DNA from: Rhynchospora pubera
Lineage: Eukaryota; Streptophyta; Magnoliopsida; Poales; Cyperaceae
Length of the DNA: 64,000 bases
Reading direction: 5' to 3'
Assembly: GCA_028095005.1 (NCBI GenBank)
Contig: CM051459.1
Location: forward strand, 41,980,257 to 42,044,256
In this document: positions 12,233-25,841 of the stretch, in pieces
How the letters are laid out: the number at the start of each line of letters is the position of its first letter
Position numbering within the stretch: the first letter of the stretch is position 1
Position numbers and translations under genes: made by a program
Notes under the pieces: generated by a model
Database searches by the model: none
What the model was told of the DNA's origin: nothing
Seen by the model: only the letters and a program-made list of their open reading frames with translations

Positions 12233-15200
12233 GTGGTATCAGAGCACAAGGTCGTGCTTAAGTTAATTTAATACTTAATTAAGAGAAATGGGCTACCTAA
12301 TGGATTAGTAGATATGATGCGTTTGTTTGCTGTCTGGAAATGACAATATCTGTGTTGTTACGTATTTTTCGCCATGATATATTCTTTAGAAGACTTTTCC
12401 ATATACATGAAAGTTGTAGATCTGTGTATTGTGATTTTTTTGGCGTTAGATTCATATTTGTCTAAAATTGTATGAATTTATTGTGAATAAATCGGTAACG
12501 GTGCGCAGAACCAGTTTCTGCTTGCACTGTTCTGTTTGAATGGCTTAAAAGATTTATATTTTGAATATAAGTACCAGTGTTATATGGTTAGAATTAAAGA
12601 GGACTTGAAACTCTTTCTAAAAATGTATAGAATGTTGCATGTTCCAGATTAATTTGTGAGTTTTCAAGTATGAAATGAAAGATCTCGTCAGATCCAGCTT
12701 ATTGAACAAATTGATTGTTCTAATAAACTGTACCAACTTAGAACTCTTTTTTAAAATCTGTTTAAATAAAATTTTTCTAATGCAATTTCGGATTTCAGAA
12801 AAATTAGTTTCATAATATTTCATGGAAGTTTGGACCTTCAACTAGGTTAAAATATTTCGGTCGACAGTCTGTTCCGGTACAGATTTTGTCGATTGTTTAG
12901 CATGTAACTTGAATTTTTTAAACTGAACTTGGTGATTTTCTTTTCATGGATAGTTAGCCTATAGTCTAAACTAATTTTGCTATGTATATTGTATAAATAA
13001 AAACTGGATGGAATGTGGTCAAACAGACCGAATGGTTGAGAGGAAAACTAGAAAATCTTATAACGGTGTTTCGTGCACTTGTTGCGGATTTGTCTTTTTT
13101 GATTCTCCCTGATAGTTTAAGATCTCTTCTTAAAATTTTTACTGGTAGTCACAATCATGATAAGGAGCTTATGTAATTTATTTCATAATTTTTGGAGACC
13201 AAAAACTATTGATTTTGTTGGATTCCATTAGATACTTTTTTGTTAAAGTATTACTTTCTAATTATTCAAACTAGTTGAAAAAGTAATTAGAATACTCCTT
13301 ATTTGATCTCCTTTCAGTTATGAGGTGTTGAAATGTTTTTCAAAAATGAATTTAAACAATTTGAACATTTTTACACGGAAATTGCGAATGGCAAATAAAA
13401 TGCAAAGATGCTTGAAAGTCATTAATTGTAAACAAATTACACAAGAATTTTTTTACCTGTGCTAATTTTGTTTTGTAAGAGGATGTAGGTTTAGTATGGC
13501 TAAAGATTTCAATGTCTTTTTGTTGTATTTGTGAATGTATGTAAAATGCTGATTAATTTTTTATGTAACTTGTGATGCTTGCATGCCCCTAAGGTTAGGA
13601 AGGGATTAGGAAATTTCACATGTATTTTTATTCCTTTATTTTATATAGGATTTAGATCCTTATAGAATTTAGTGGGAAGGACAAAAATTAGACAGTTTTG
13701 CTTCATAGGTGATGCGGTGAAACTAATGCAAGCGGGAGCCATACAAATCCACAACAATGGATGAGATGTTTATATGTGATTGCTATGAATTGTCATAGGT
13801 TATGTATGGGTGTATGCTTACATGACCACCAAACAAGTGTCACATAATTATTTGTCCCAACTAAACTCGATTAAGTTAAATCGCCCTCATTCTCTCTATC
13901 CCCTTCACATCGGTTGTCCTCACATGGTGCGGTCCGCCCAAGCGGACGTCATGGTTGTCAATCCGATAGTCGGGGTACAAATAGATAAGATTTGTTAGGA
14001 GCAAATAGAGAGAGGTTACTTATCGATGGACCTAACTAGAGTTTGGACATCGGGGCGAAGTTTGTAAATATATTTTGATATTCACAAACCAATAACCATA
14101 TGGTCGATATGATTGGTTCGAGAACCTACCTTGTCTAATTAAGTAGAGTGACGTGCCATAGCAGGCTCTACTTGATGAAAACAGGAATCTTAGAAAACCA
14201 ACTACATTTGGGACATTAAATAAATATAGTGGGAGTTTTTGTTTATTATTAAACAAAATATTGCATAAACTATATGACCTTAAATTGATTTTGTTATAGA
14301 TGTTAAAATTGTTAATTTTTTTGCGATCAATCTTTGAAAAAGAACAAACTCGTTTTTAGTATTTACTTGAAGAAGTAATACAAATTTCTAAGACACAATC
14401 TTAGTGAAGAGAAACTTGAGTATGTCAATTCCCAAAATTTTCCTCAAACTATCCAAACGTAGCATCGCGATGATTGATTGACTTTTGGCGAAAAGTTATT
14501 CAATAAAGCGTATGGCTAATATCCTCATTTGAAATTTCTGGACCTTTGAATTAACGAATTCATTTGGACTAAGTTTAACTCCTACGCCCTCATCCACTTA
14601 CTCAAGAAAGTATTCTTGGAGAAAGTAGATATTAACTCCATCATTTATGATCGACTAATACAGTATGAGTTGACCAAGATTTAAGTAGCTAATTGACAAC
14701 TAGAGATATTACGATATCCAATGTCAAGGATTGTTGATATTGTCATACGATCTCTTTGGAATTATAAAGGATATAATGTTACTTTTTCGCACACTTGTTG
14801 ATGCAAAAAGGTAATTAGGTTAAGTATTCAAGGAATACTTCACCAAGGTATGAGTTGAAATTTCGAGACTCTCGATTGTGACCATTTGTCACATGAGTTG
14901 TTTAATTTGTCGTTTATTGAATGCACTTGAAAGGTTGTCTGAAATACCATGATTGTTATGTTCTAATCCGAAGGAATATTTGTCGGTCAAATTATCTCGT
15001 TATCTCTAATTCACACTAATAACTTAATACTAGTTCATATGCTCGTATTTAACGAAATGTGTTGGCAATGAAGAATAAGAGAAATATCGAGAGATGTAAA
15101 GTAAACTCCATATAGGAAATGACTTATTTGTCTAAGTCATTGCCATTGGATACGTAGAGCTATCTTTACTAAGAGTTTGTCTAGAAATTGAAGGTTGTAT

Positions 15201-15389
15201 ACCTTAATTCTAACTTCTCAAAAATATCTCCATTCGATGATGAACGATTATGTTTTGTAAAAGACAAGTTCTTTTATTATGAATTTGTATATATGATTTC
15301 ATGCATCTTGATTGAATTTAGTTGAAATAGATAAACAAGTTTTGAATGACAAATAGGATGTGTATATAAGACTTGACATAAAGTATTTG
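12233..15389 (+). other. Copia leader and eroded gag region
   Basis: This lies between the PBS and the first recognisable integrase remnant. No reading frame of useful length survives and no gag zinc knuckle could be picked out by eye. By position it should be the leader, gag and protease part. Confidence 0.5.
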
Positions 15390-17339
15390 ACTTTTATGTG
15401 ATATGACCGCTTAGTCACATACATCGCATTATGAGAGTATACGTAACGTAGAGCTTGTAATTCAATTTGATTTCAAATCGATTGATATATGTGAATCATG
15501 TTTACTAAATGACAAAAGCACCTTTGACCCATAAAAGTTTAAGGACAAGTGACTTGATTAGGACTTGTACATATCGATGTATATAGACCTATAAGTACTT
15601 GTACAATGAAAGGTTGTTGATACTTTACTACTTGACCAACGATCATTGCAGATATTAACATATTTATTTGATAAGGTATAAGCATGAACCTTTTGACTAG
15701 TTCAAATGAGTTCAAGAGTGAAGTTAAAAGACCGTTCAAGGAAAAGAAAAAATCTTACAATTAATTATGGTAAATAGTTAAGTCATATGATTTGAAATAT
15801 TATCTAAAGAGTATGAAAGTAAGTTCATAACTCACTCCATGAGAAATAATATGTTCATGAATGGAGGTATCGAATAATATTTTGTATAGTTCGATCGGTA
15901 ATAAATCAAATTAACTTATTCGACTCGTATTAGGGATTTGTGTTTGAGGACAATATTGTTACACTAAATGATGTTCCATCGAAGTTTATTAAAAAAGATA
16001 TCTTACGACATTTTGATCTCTAAATACTTCTTAAGATTTGGTATTGAGAAGCTTATTTTAAGTATTATTGACTTATAAGCTTGAACTAAATAGGATGCTT
16101 AATATTTGTAGGATACCTTATGTCGAAAGGCACTACTTCCACAAATATGATAAGAACAAAGTAGTTGTTTCTAATCATAATGTAGTCTTGAAGAATTGAA
16201 ATTCTCAAGAAGAAGTAGTGGGAGTAAAGTGAGCATTAAAAATAGTTTATGCGTCACTACAAGAAGTACTCTTATGGAAAACTTGTCACTCCATACATGG
16301 TGCTTAGTGGGAGTTGAGCAGAATTTCATTCACAAGTTGTTGTGAAAAGAAGAAATTTAATAGTACGCTCCTTCCAATGAGAACTCAATTATCTCACGAG
16401 TTGATGATGTTCGAGAAACTCATGGAATATATGAGGAGTCAAGAACTCGTTTAACAAATCGTTGTGGAAGAAGTTCATGAATCTCAAGTACCAATCCTAC
16501 AAAAGATCAACGAGAGTTGATTGCTTATGCCGTTTGGTGCATATACGTCACGACATTCTCATACATAGCATATGAGAATCTGTTGATAAACAAAAAAACG
16601 ATGGAAGGACCTGATTCCACATATATGGTTTGAATCCATATGATCTTTAAAGTGAAATCCATGTATAACAACAAGGTATACACCTTGGTTGATGTTCATG
16701 AAGGAGCAATCCATCGAGAACGCTTAGATCTACAAAAGAAAAGATTGACATGGATGACAAATCGACTATGTACAAAGCACAGCTTCTCGCTTGTAGCTAT
16801 GTCAAAGTCGATGACTGCTTGACTATGTACAAAGCACAACTTCTTGCTTGTAGATATGTATAAGTCAATAAGTATCATTCTAGCAATGGTTGTATTTCAT
16901 ATATGTTGATATATGGTAAGACACATAAAAACCACCTTCTTCGAATGAATGAAGGAACATGTTGTGCATATGACACAAAATCAAGATTTTGTTTAATGTT
17001 TTGCTAGAAACATACACATGCTTCAAGAATCCATTAATGAATTAAAGCAAGTGTTGTGAAAATTGGAATAAAGTTTGACAAGGAAGTCAAGGAATTGAAC
17101 TTCGTTAAAAACATCTTGTATAGACAAGATATTCAGTGGGAGCACAATTGTGTTACTTGTATTATACAAGATATTGAGACTTTTGATTGGGAATAACACT
17201 ATGGAAATGAATATTGTCAAGATCTCATTGGAGAATGTTTTTTCAATTGAGAACTTGGGTGAAATCATCTAATCCTAGAAAGCAAATCTATAAAAATAGA
17301 TTATGATGGATATTAGTTTTGAGCAAATGTACATATATT
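15390..17339 (+). pseudogene. Copia pol remnant: integrase and reverse transcriptase
   Basis: Reading across frames shows a decayed integrase zinc-binding and core region at about 15470-15800 (FKSIDICESCLL, then HIDVYGP-like and YRYFTTL-like stretches). RT follows at about 16630-17330: YNNKVYTLVDV, then MDDKSTMYKAQLLACSYVK, and finally GNNTMEMNIVKISLENVFS where an intact Copia has the LLIGND-type stretch after YVDD. Many stops and shifts make it non-functional. A short internal tandem duplication lies at about 16764-16863. Confidence 0.75.
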
Positions 17340-19079
17340 TGTTGGAGTTATGTCCTAAAAGTCAATAGTTTAATAACTTAAATATTAGTTTATGTTATGA
17401 ATGATAATTTTATCATTTGTTCCTAAGTTTATTATTGACAGATCATTCAGGTTGAGGATTTGAATTGTGGATCTCTGTAGATCATTCTTTAGAATGACAA
17501 TAATAAATCTAAATTGTCCATAATCTTGATAATTAACAAGGAACATGAATTATCATATAAGATTAGTATGCAACTTAAGTGATGATTAAGTTCTACAGAT
17601 CATAGGTAAGGAGTTACCAGCTTAATTGCATATGTGTATGTTATAGAACATAGTACAGAATTTGACCCAACGAAATAAATATATGGATTGTGTTATGTGT
17701 CATTATTTATTTCGTTATGATTTTGGTTCAAAGTTTGAGATGTTTATCTTTTCCACATGAGGATAGGTTCAATAAATATCGTCTATTGCTGATTCCTGAT
17801 AAGGGCTGCTATACGAACTTTATTTAAGTTCTCTTGAATTGTGCAGGAAAAAGTTAATCATCAAGAAAACCGTATGTCTCTCATTAATTAACTTGGTGAG
17901 TGACGATATCTGTTTGGGCCCCTTGATGGAGATAGATTATTTGCATGCAACTTTATACAATTATCTCTAGATCAAGAAACGTATAATCTGCAAGAATGAC
18001 ACATTCCTATCTTGGATTATACGATGATATCGTGTGACAAAAGAATCAAAATAGAGAAATATTTTTATTCTCTTATGCATGATTTAAAATATTGTAGCAG
18101 TACACTATTTATGCGAATTGGGAATCATAACGTGTTGCTAGATACCGTTTATGATTATTCGAATTAAATAACGATTTAATTCCATGGCCAACAGAGCATA
18201 AATCCTCAAAGGATCACACAAAATAGGTGTTTAACCATACGTGCATTAATTATTTATTTGCAACAGTGAGTTTTGCAAAAGTATGATAACTTGACTAATT
18301 AATTATGTACCGTCATGAACCGTAATAATTAATTAAGTCAAATGGATCATATTGAAATAATTTAATGCATTGATCAATTCCATATTAATTATTAATTTAT
18401 TAATAATCAACACATTTATTTATTTGAGCTAATTGGATCTTTAATTAATTAGTTATTTAAATGTCCAATTGGAGGTGCAATTAAATAAGAAGAGTAATGG
18501 GCTCATTTAAAATATGGCCTAGCCCATTAAAATTTCAGTTAGGGCAAGTGGCAAGGTTGTAAATAGTTGCAACTTGCCATGAGAAGTGGTTGGCTATAAA
18601 AGGAGACCATTTGGAGAGAGAAAACCTAGTCACCTTTGAGCCTCCTCCTTGGCTGAAAATTTAAAGAGAGAAAAGAAATTTTCAAAAATTTCTTTCTCCT
18701 TTCTCTTATCTTTCCCACCTCCTAGCTCATGTGTTGAGCAAGCTTTCCACTTAAATTAATTAGGAGAATTGATTAGAAGAAGGAAAAGTTTAGGAATTAG
18801 TCTTGTTCTCCAAATTACTAGCATAATTTGTTGAGAACTTGGTTAATACCTTAGTGGACTCGAGGCGGCGGTCGTCAACCTTGGTGCAGGCATGGAGAGC
18901 ACGCCACCAACTCCTACGCCGTTGGATCTAACCCCGTAAATACGATTTTATGGGAGGTAAAGATCTAATCCCTTTTCTCTTGGTTTGTGTGGTTAATTGC
19001 ACTAGTTTCTTTGCTTGATGTTTAATTGGCCAAATTAATTGTAATAGGATAAAAAATTAAAATTGAGCATTTTCTAACA
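17340..19079 (+). mobile_element. Solo LTR of the same Copia family (1740 bp)
   Basis: It runs from TGTTGGAGTTATGTCC to CATTTTCTAACA with a perfect 5-bp TSD ATATT (17335-17339, 19080-19084). It sits inside the RT/RNase H part of the host Copia, which resumes after it. Confidence 0.9.
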
Positions 19080-19744
19080 ATATTGACGAGGTGTTCTAGA
19101 AACAAGAAAATTACACTCCAAGTAAGGATGTCTAACTACGTCACATGGCATGACTTGAGTATTTAACTCGGTTTATTGCAACTCAATTTGAGAAAGTGCA
19201 TGAAACAGTTCAAGCATTTTTTTTCATTATGAGTTTTATTTTGTATGCCATATTTATGCATATTCCCCGATGTGTAGTATCCAAAGGATATGACAAACAG
19301 TTGTCAAATGGATACAAGAGAGGCACATTTAGACAATAATCAAAGATATCCTCGAGTACCTTATGAGAAAGAGTGATATAATGTTTCATCTCTTAAGATG
19401 AAAGAAATATTGTGTAAGTTATTACACTGATAACTAGTTATTCAAAAGATTGGTATAATCACAATTAAGCTACATATTTTGCTAAAAAGGTGGTGTTGTA
19501 AGTTTAGAAAGTGTTCTAAATGGAATATTACAACCGTTTCCGTCACCAAAGCAAAATACATAGCAACTTGTGAAGCAATAAAAGAAGGTTATTTGGATCG
19601 AGTTCTTAGTCGAGCTATTATGGTTCTATGCATCTCGAACCATAGCTTGGTACTAATGAACCCAATGTTATATTGGACATTCAAGTATGATCTATAGCAA
19701 TATCACTTGATCTCATATAATGACATCAAGAACATATATATAAG
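19080..19744 (+). pseudogene. Copia RNase H remnant
   Basis: Continuation of pol after the solo LTR. The clearest piece is VSVTKAKYIATCEAIKEGYL (about 19533-19600), corresponding to the Copia RNase H stretch usually read as STTEAEYVAACEAAKEA. It is followed by a degenerate YHLI motif near 19705. The frame is broken on both sides. Confidence 0.75.
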
Positions 19745-20969
19745 AGTATATATATGTATATAGGGTTAAACAAAATTGGATAGGTTCGCGAACACAGCGA
19801 ACACTCTAACATGACCTCTACCTTGAGCAGTATACGAGATGCAGTTATGCATCCATACGTGGTGAACGTATGAGTAACTAGCTTTAAGCGTTGTATGAGC
19901 TTTTTCGTCATTCTCTCAAAGGATGGAATGGGTTCCCTCGAGAAAAGAAAAATTAGATTCACCCCTCTTAAGGTTTGATCTCTGTACTGGACTCTCTTGA
20001 CGACAAGAGAAACAAAACAAGAGTCGCTTATTAAAAGGATTTATTAATTTTGCGGGTCGTTTCTTTCTAATAGGCGCAAGCTCCTATTGTTAATTACCCC
20101 GTGATCACTCACGAGAACCTCTGATTAAGGGATCTAAAGAATTGTATGCTATAGGCTGGGGAAAATCGTCTCTAAAATGATTTTGTGTTTATGCTGGGGC
20201 TTATTCTTTTGGCTTAAACCGTACTCAATTGATGGTATCAGATTTAATTAACGGGACCCAATTGTGAACTTTTCATAACTTTAACTCAGTTTGGTTTTAT
20301 TTGGGGAGAATTTGGTTTAAGCTTGAGTCTTTGTTTCTTTTGGTTTTTTAAGTTTCTCTCTTTTGTTTTAATAAAAGTAACTTTTTATAATTTTATCCTT
20401 TTAACTTTTCCATTTGAGAATTTTAAATTATTTTATTTTTCTATTTTTGGGAATACTTGTTTGAAGATAATCATTTTGAAAATGGTCATTTGAAGCTCAC
20501 TTTGTTTTATTTTCACTCATGCTTTATTTGTTTCCTTTTTGAAAGTAACTATTTGAGAATGTTTAACTTGAAAATAGTCATCTTTGGAAATTATTTTACT
20601 TTGACTTTATTTAATTTCTCTTTATTTATTTATTTATTGAAATTCTATTATAAATAGCTTTATCATAAAAGGAATTTATTATGTTTATTGTTTTATGAAA
20701 TTAAATTTGAGAAGTTTGCTAATTGGACAGAATTTCGCACCAGAATATCAAAATATCAAAATTAAAATGTTGAAATATTAAAATATCAAAAATATTTGAT
20801 TTATTTGAATTTTCAAAGTTTTGAGGTTATTTTAACAATTTTTCTATGTTTGAGGCTATCTTAAGAAATTTGTTTATTTTATTTAAATTCTGTTTTAACG
20901 AGTGTAAATAGGTTTGATTAATTGAGAATTACTTAGAGTAATCAACCATTTGTGCAATCAAACAATCAG

Positions 20970-21340
20970 AGCGCTATCGCTCTCACCCTCACCCTCACTC
21001 TCACCTTCACCCTCACCTTCATACTACGCGAATAAATTCTATTCCCTACGCACCGTCTCAGATCCAGTCTTCCGATTCAAATCTCCACCTCCTTCGCTCC
21101 CCTCTCTTCACGTCCGTCTCGCCTCCGCCTCCACCTCCGCCTCACCTGCGCTTTCGCCTCACTTCTGCCTCTCCTTTCCTCCGCCTCGCCTCATCTCTCT
21201 TCCGCCTCAGCCTCTCCTCCGCCTCGCATATGCCTCCGCCTCTCCTCTCCTCCGCCTCCGCCAATCCTCCGCCTCAGCCTCTCCTCTGCCTCAACTCTCA
21301 TCTGCTTCGCATCTGCCTCCATCTCTCGTCTCCTCGCATC
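20970..21340. repeat. CT-rich low-complexity block
   Basis: Dense CTCACC and CCTCCGCCT repeats. The plus-strand open frame here (serine/proline-rich) is an artefact of this composition. Confidence 0.7.
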
Positions 21341-21866
21341 TGCTGTCTTTTGGGAGTAACTAAATTACTATAAGGGATGATATTAATTAGTATAGGAGAG
21401 TATCTAATATGTATAAGGGATTAAATAATATTCATACATGATTCTGTTGTTTTTTGGGAGTAACTAATTAGCTATAAGGGAGTAAATAACTAGTATAAAA
21501 GGAGTATCTAATATGCATGAGGGAGTAAATAACATTAAGAACTGATTCTACTGTTGTTGGGAGTAACTAAATAACTATAAGGGAGTAAATAAGTAGTATT
21601 AAGGGAGTATTTAATACAAGTAAGGGAGTAAATAATATTCATAAATGATTCTGCTGTTGTTTGGGAGTAACTAAATAGCTATAAGGGAGTAAATAAGTAC
21701 TAGTAAGGGAGTATTTAATACTAGTAAGGGAGTAAATAATATTCATATCTGATTCTGCTATTGTTTGGGAGTAACTAAATAGCTATAAGGGAGTAAATAA
21801 TTAGTAGTAAGAGAGTATTTAATACAAGTGCAAGGAGTAAATAATATCTATTTCTGATTTTGATAA
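21341..21866. repeat. Five ~104-bp tandem repeats (GGGAGTAACTAAATAGC...)
   Basis: The start word TTGGGAGTAACTAA recurs near 21351, 21455, 21558, 21661 and 21765. Each unit contains two or three GGGAGTAAATAA-like sub-repeats and ends ATTCTGCTGTTGT. It is bounded by the CT-rich block and a GC-rich block. Confidence 0.85.
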
Positions 21867-21869
21867 CTG

Positions 21870-22145
21870 CAGGGCTGGGCTGCGCGACGGGAGGGCTGTG
21901 TGACTGCGACGGCAAGGCTGGATGACGGCGAAGGCAAGGCTACGCGACAGCTACGGGAGGGCTGCGCGACGGCGACGGCAGGGCTGGGCGACGTCGACGG
22001 CGACGGCAGGGCTGGGCGACGCCGACAGCGACGGGAGGCGATGTGACGGAATGGGAGAGAGGCTATGTGCGCGAAAGGAGGCTTTGTGTGGGATAGGAGG
22101 CGATGTGCGAAGGGAAACCCGTGTGAACGAAGGGAACGGAAGGTG
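21870..22145. repeat. GC-rich GACGGCGACGG / GGCTGGGCGAC repeats
   Basis: Short imperfect repeats of GACGGCGACGGCAGGGCTGG, strongly GC-rich against an AT-rich neighbourhood. The open frame (arginine/glycine-rich) reflects the repeat. Confidence 0.65.
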
Positions 22146-25100
22146 AGGGTGAGAGGGTGAAGCGAAAATGGAAACTATCGGATGGAACTGGATAGCGTAC
22201 TTACCTAAAATAGATATTGATTGCGTGATTGCCTGAAACTCTGATTGTAGTTATCAGCTCCGTGATTAATTTCCCTATGTTTTTATTTGATGGGCTTTGT
22301 CAAACTTTGGTTTTTTTAATTGTCTGCAAAATCCGTTAATTATGCTTATTGGGCTTGAAGTGTCAGATGTAGGAAGGGAACTGGTACAGAGAATGAACTG
22401 GTACGAAGTGAGAAGCCAACATAGGAAGGAATAGATCCAGTATATGGTCTCAGTGTTTGAGTTTTGACTTGGGTGGAACTACTTGATTCTAATACAGTGA
22501 AATGACGGTTGCAGAGGGTATATAGAGGTGAATTCAGGGGTTTATTGGTACAAGGATCAGGTTCAGTTATTAGTCAGTATGACGTGGACACTAGTAATGA
22601 CTGGGGCAAGATTGAAATATCAATGGCAGGCTGGTATAAAGGTGTAACTGGTACAGTGAGGAAGTGCAAAAGAATGGGGTTGTGCTCAGGATATATGGCT
22701 ACCTGGTACTGGCTAATTGTATACCGACTTTGGTTTGGGTACAACAGATTCATTTTTTCATTATAATTGGATTTCATATAGCATAAGGACCAGTACAATA
22801 AGAGAACTGGTACAGGTGGTAAGGTGAGAGTATAGGTACAGTTATTAGCGGAGAGGAAAGTATGAAGTCGGTACAGATTGTGTGGTTAGGTTTCAGATTC
22901 GTACCAGTATTGATTGGGGTTAGCTTTAAGTGTTAAAGATGTTTACTTGATGCTGGTACAGAAGCAAGCTTAATCGTTAGTAAATTAAGGATATATTACA
23001 ACATTTCAATGGCCTTTATGTTTGTCTACAACTTTAACAATTTGGCATTCAGGAACTTAACGCTATTTACTTCAATGCTTAAGTTGACTATAAACAGCAG
23101 CAATTGGTCAGTGTCAATGAGGTAGGTTCGGACATTAAACTTCACTGTTACGTACATGCATATGGTCTAGGCAATTTCTATACCTGCTGCTAATACCCAT
23201 GCTTAAATTTCACATTTTTTTTTATCGTGCCTTACACATCAATTGCACCAGGAATCATTGGTAAAATCTTATATGCGTGCATAGTTGGCATTATAAACAA
23301 ATCAAGTCACATCCACATATCACTCATTTAACATTGGAATCACACAACATTTCATCCATTCATCTTTGAAATAGAATAAGGTCCTAGACACAGACCAGTT
23401 GAGTTGAGGCCTTATCTACCAATTATAATACAAACTTTGTTATTACATACACTGAACTAAAATTTTTTATGCTCTTCTCAAATACCTGGCACAAGAAAAA
23501 GGAGATTTAGTCAGCATAGTGAAATGGAATATAATAGTATATGCACATCCATTTACTTTTTGACATACAAGATGGAATATATTTTGGGTCTGATCTATAC
23601 TTGAATTATTTAGACCATTTCTCATATCACTAATTCGTTCTTAAAAATACACCTTTAGGAGATACAGCACATCAATAGAAAGGACTTAACATCTTGTAGA
23701 AATATGAAAATTTCAAATACACAGAAACCGAACCTCCTTCAGGAATCACGAAGTTTGACACAAATATGTTACACTACATGTACAGAGACCTCATCAGATT
23801 TCATTTTTATTGGAGCCCTAAATTATTCAGGGAAGATTTCCTACTCTATTTCCAGAAATGCCCCCTGGGGTTAACCTTCCCTTACTGTTTTGATTAGGGA
23901 TAATCATTCTATAATGATAAAACTAATTCCACAAGGACATTCATACCATGCTGAAGCAGTTCATACAACTCTTGAGACACTTTTGTACTTAAATCCTTAA
24001 TTTTGTTATTATTGCAAAGGAAGTAAGGCTGAAACTTTACTTACAGTATAGGTACCATTTTATTATCATTTGACATAAGTACAGGCCTAGAATTATCATT
24101 ATGGTAACAAAGGGGTAAGAGCTCAAGCACAGACAAATAAACATTATCTAATGAAAGGTATTAACCACAGTAACAAAGAGGCCTCATAACTCTTATTGAC
24201 TCTGAAATGAAAGTGAATTACTAAAAAACAAGGCTGTGCATAAGCTATCTTATTTCATGCAAATTAAGCATACAAATTAAGCATACCAATAAGGAAAAGG
24301 GAACAATATAAGGACATGAGATTCTGCATTTTACACAATGGACCCTAAGAAATTAATTTATTCGCTACTTTAATCATACACAATTCTGGGGAGAATTTGA
24401 CAGCATCTCCCCTTGTTTTTATCTTAATTTCCATTTTAATTACACCATAATTTGACTTGGTGAGACGGCATCTCAGTCAAACCATGGTGATTTAATTTCC
24501 AGAGATAGAACGGCGTTCTATCTTGTAATATGAGGTGGAAAAGTGAAAGATTGGAATGATATTCAATAGCCAGTGCTAATTTGGTACCCCTATGTGAACT
24601 GACTATGCCAATTCATCTATTTACAAGCCAAACACAATCTCATATCTGATGCCTCTAAGCCTAATTGTGTTTAATTTAAGCATAATGCCATAATAACTGA
24701 CTTAATTGTACATCATGTCAATTTTGAGAAACTTTCAATTAAGCTCTGACTAACTTAGACTCGCAAGTAATTGGCCTCAATGAAATTTCATCTAACTGAT
24801 TCAAACACATATTCGAGCAACAATTATCATGAATAATAAAGATACTGCATTCTGTCAAATCTAGACTTACCAAAAACAGAAGCAATCCAATTGGTTTCAG
24901 ATCATATCTATACAAACTGAGATTTTCACCACTAAATTATTCACAGTTTTAGATGAATTTTCGGAGAAATGAATTCGACTGTCCTGTGTAATCATTCAAT
25001 AATAACGATTAAGGTCCTGTCTGACTGTTGACTCAAGTCATCCAAGATCGACGCTTGTAAATAAGACTTAAACAAGAAACAACCAGATTGTAACTCAGAC

Positions 25101-25841
25101 GAAGACGGACCAGATCAAGGTTAAACTCAAGAATGCCGCGATCGACACAATTAATCCAAAATTCTATGCACAATCATGGATCTGACTCTTAATTAGATTC
25201 ATTCTCTGTCTAAATTACAAATGACTAATCCTATTTCTCTCTCTCTCAAAGCTCCGATCTTCAATGGAGAATCGTGCGATCGCCTCTGGTCTTCCTTCTT
25301 GGTTCCGATCTTCTTCTTCTTCTCTCCCCTTTTTCCTTCTAATTTCGTCCTTTTTCCTCCCAAAACTTCTCTCCTCTTTCTGCCCTCCCCCCCCCCCCCC
25401 TCTCTCTTTTCCCGTTTCTTCTTTTTTAACGAAAATCTGTTGGAGAAGGAAGCCCCTCCTTTCTTCTTTCCCTGCTCTTGGTTCACCGTAGACCAGGCAA
25501 AGAGATTGAGTCCATCACCCCTTTCGGTGTATGCACCAGATTCCCCGAAAATGGTATACTAGAGGGGATACTCAAACCCAGCGCCTCTCTTCTCTCCATT
25601 TTCTTCCTAACATGGGCGTCTCCATTTATCCATTTAAATTGGATTTTCAAGTTGTTTGGTATTTTTGATGAATTTATAAAGTTCTTTGTAAATTTGCCTA
25701 TTTCTCCAATCGCGAAAATTTAAGTTTAAATAAGAGTATTATTTTCTTTTGAGGTCCGAGACATGTATATATGTAGATATATGACATTGTTCTTCGTTGG
25801 TCAGAAGTCACTACTGATTGACTCTAGGCCAAGTGGGAGAT

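Larger units (their letters stand above)
19745..25745. other. ~6 kb segment of unknown origin inside the Copia
   Basis: Copia sequence stops near 19740 and resumes near 25750 (GAGGTCCGAGACATG, the VRDM stretch near the pol end). The boundaries are blurred by TATATA runs and no clean TIR or TSD is visible. Contents in order: unassigned sequence to 20940; a CT-rich low-complexity block (20970-21340); five ~104-bp tandem repeats; a GC-rich GACGGCGACGG block; a stretch rich in CTGGTAC; quiet AT-rich sequence 23000-25150; and a second CT-rich block with a poly-C run (25387-25400). No gene is supported. Confidence 0.5.

Noticed and set aside
20950..21363. 137-aa serine/proline-rich frame
   Set aside because: Generated by CT-rich simple sequence inside a transposon nest.
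25199..25562. Overlapping frames on both strands near 25.2-25.6 kb, including one starting MENRAIASG
   Set aside because: Composition-driven (CT-rich with a poly-C run), conflicting in three frames, no recognisable motif. It might be a captured 5' exon but this cannot be supported.
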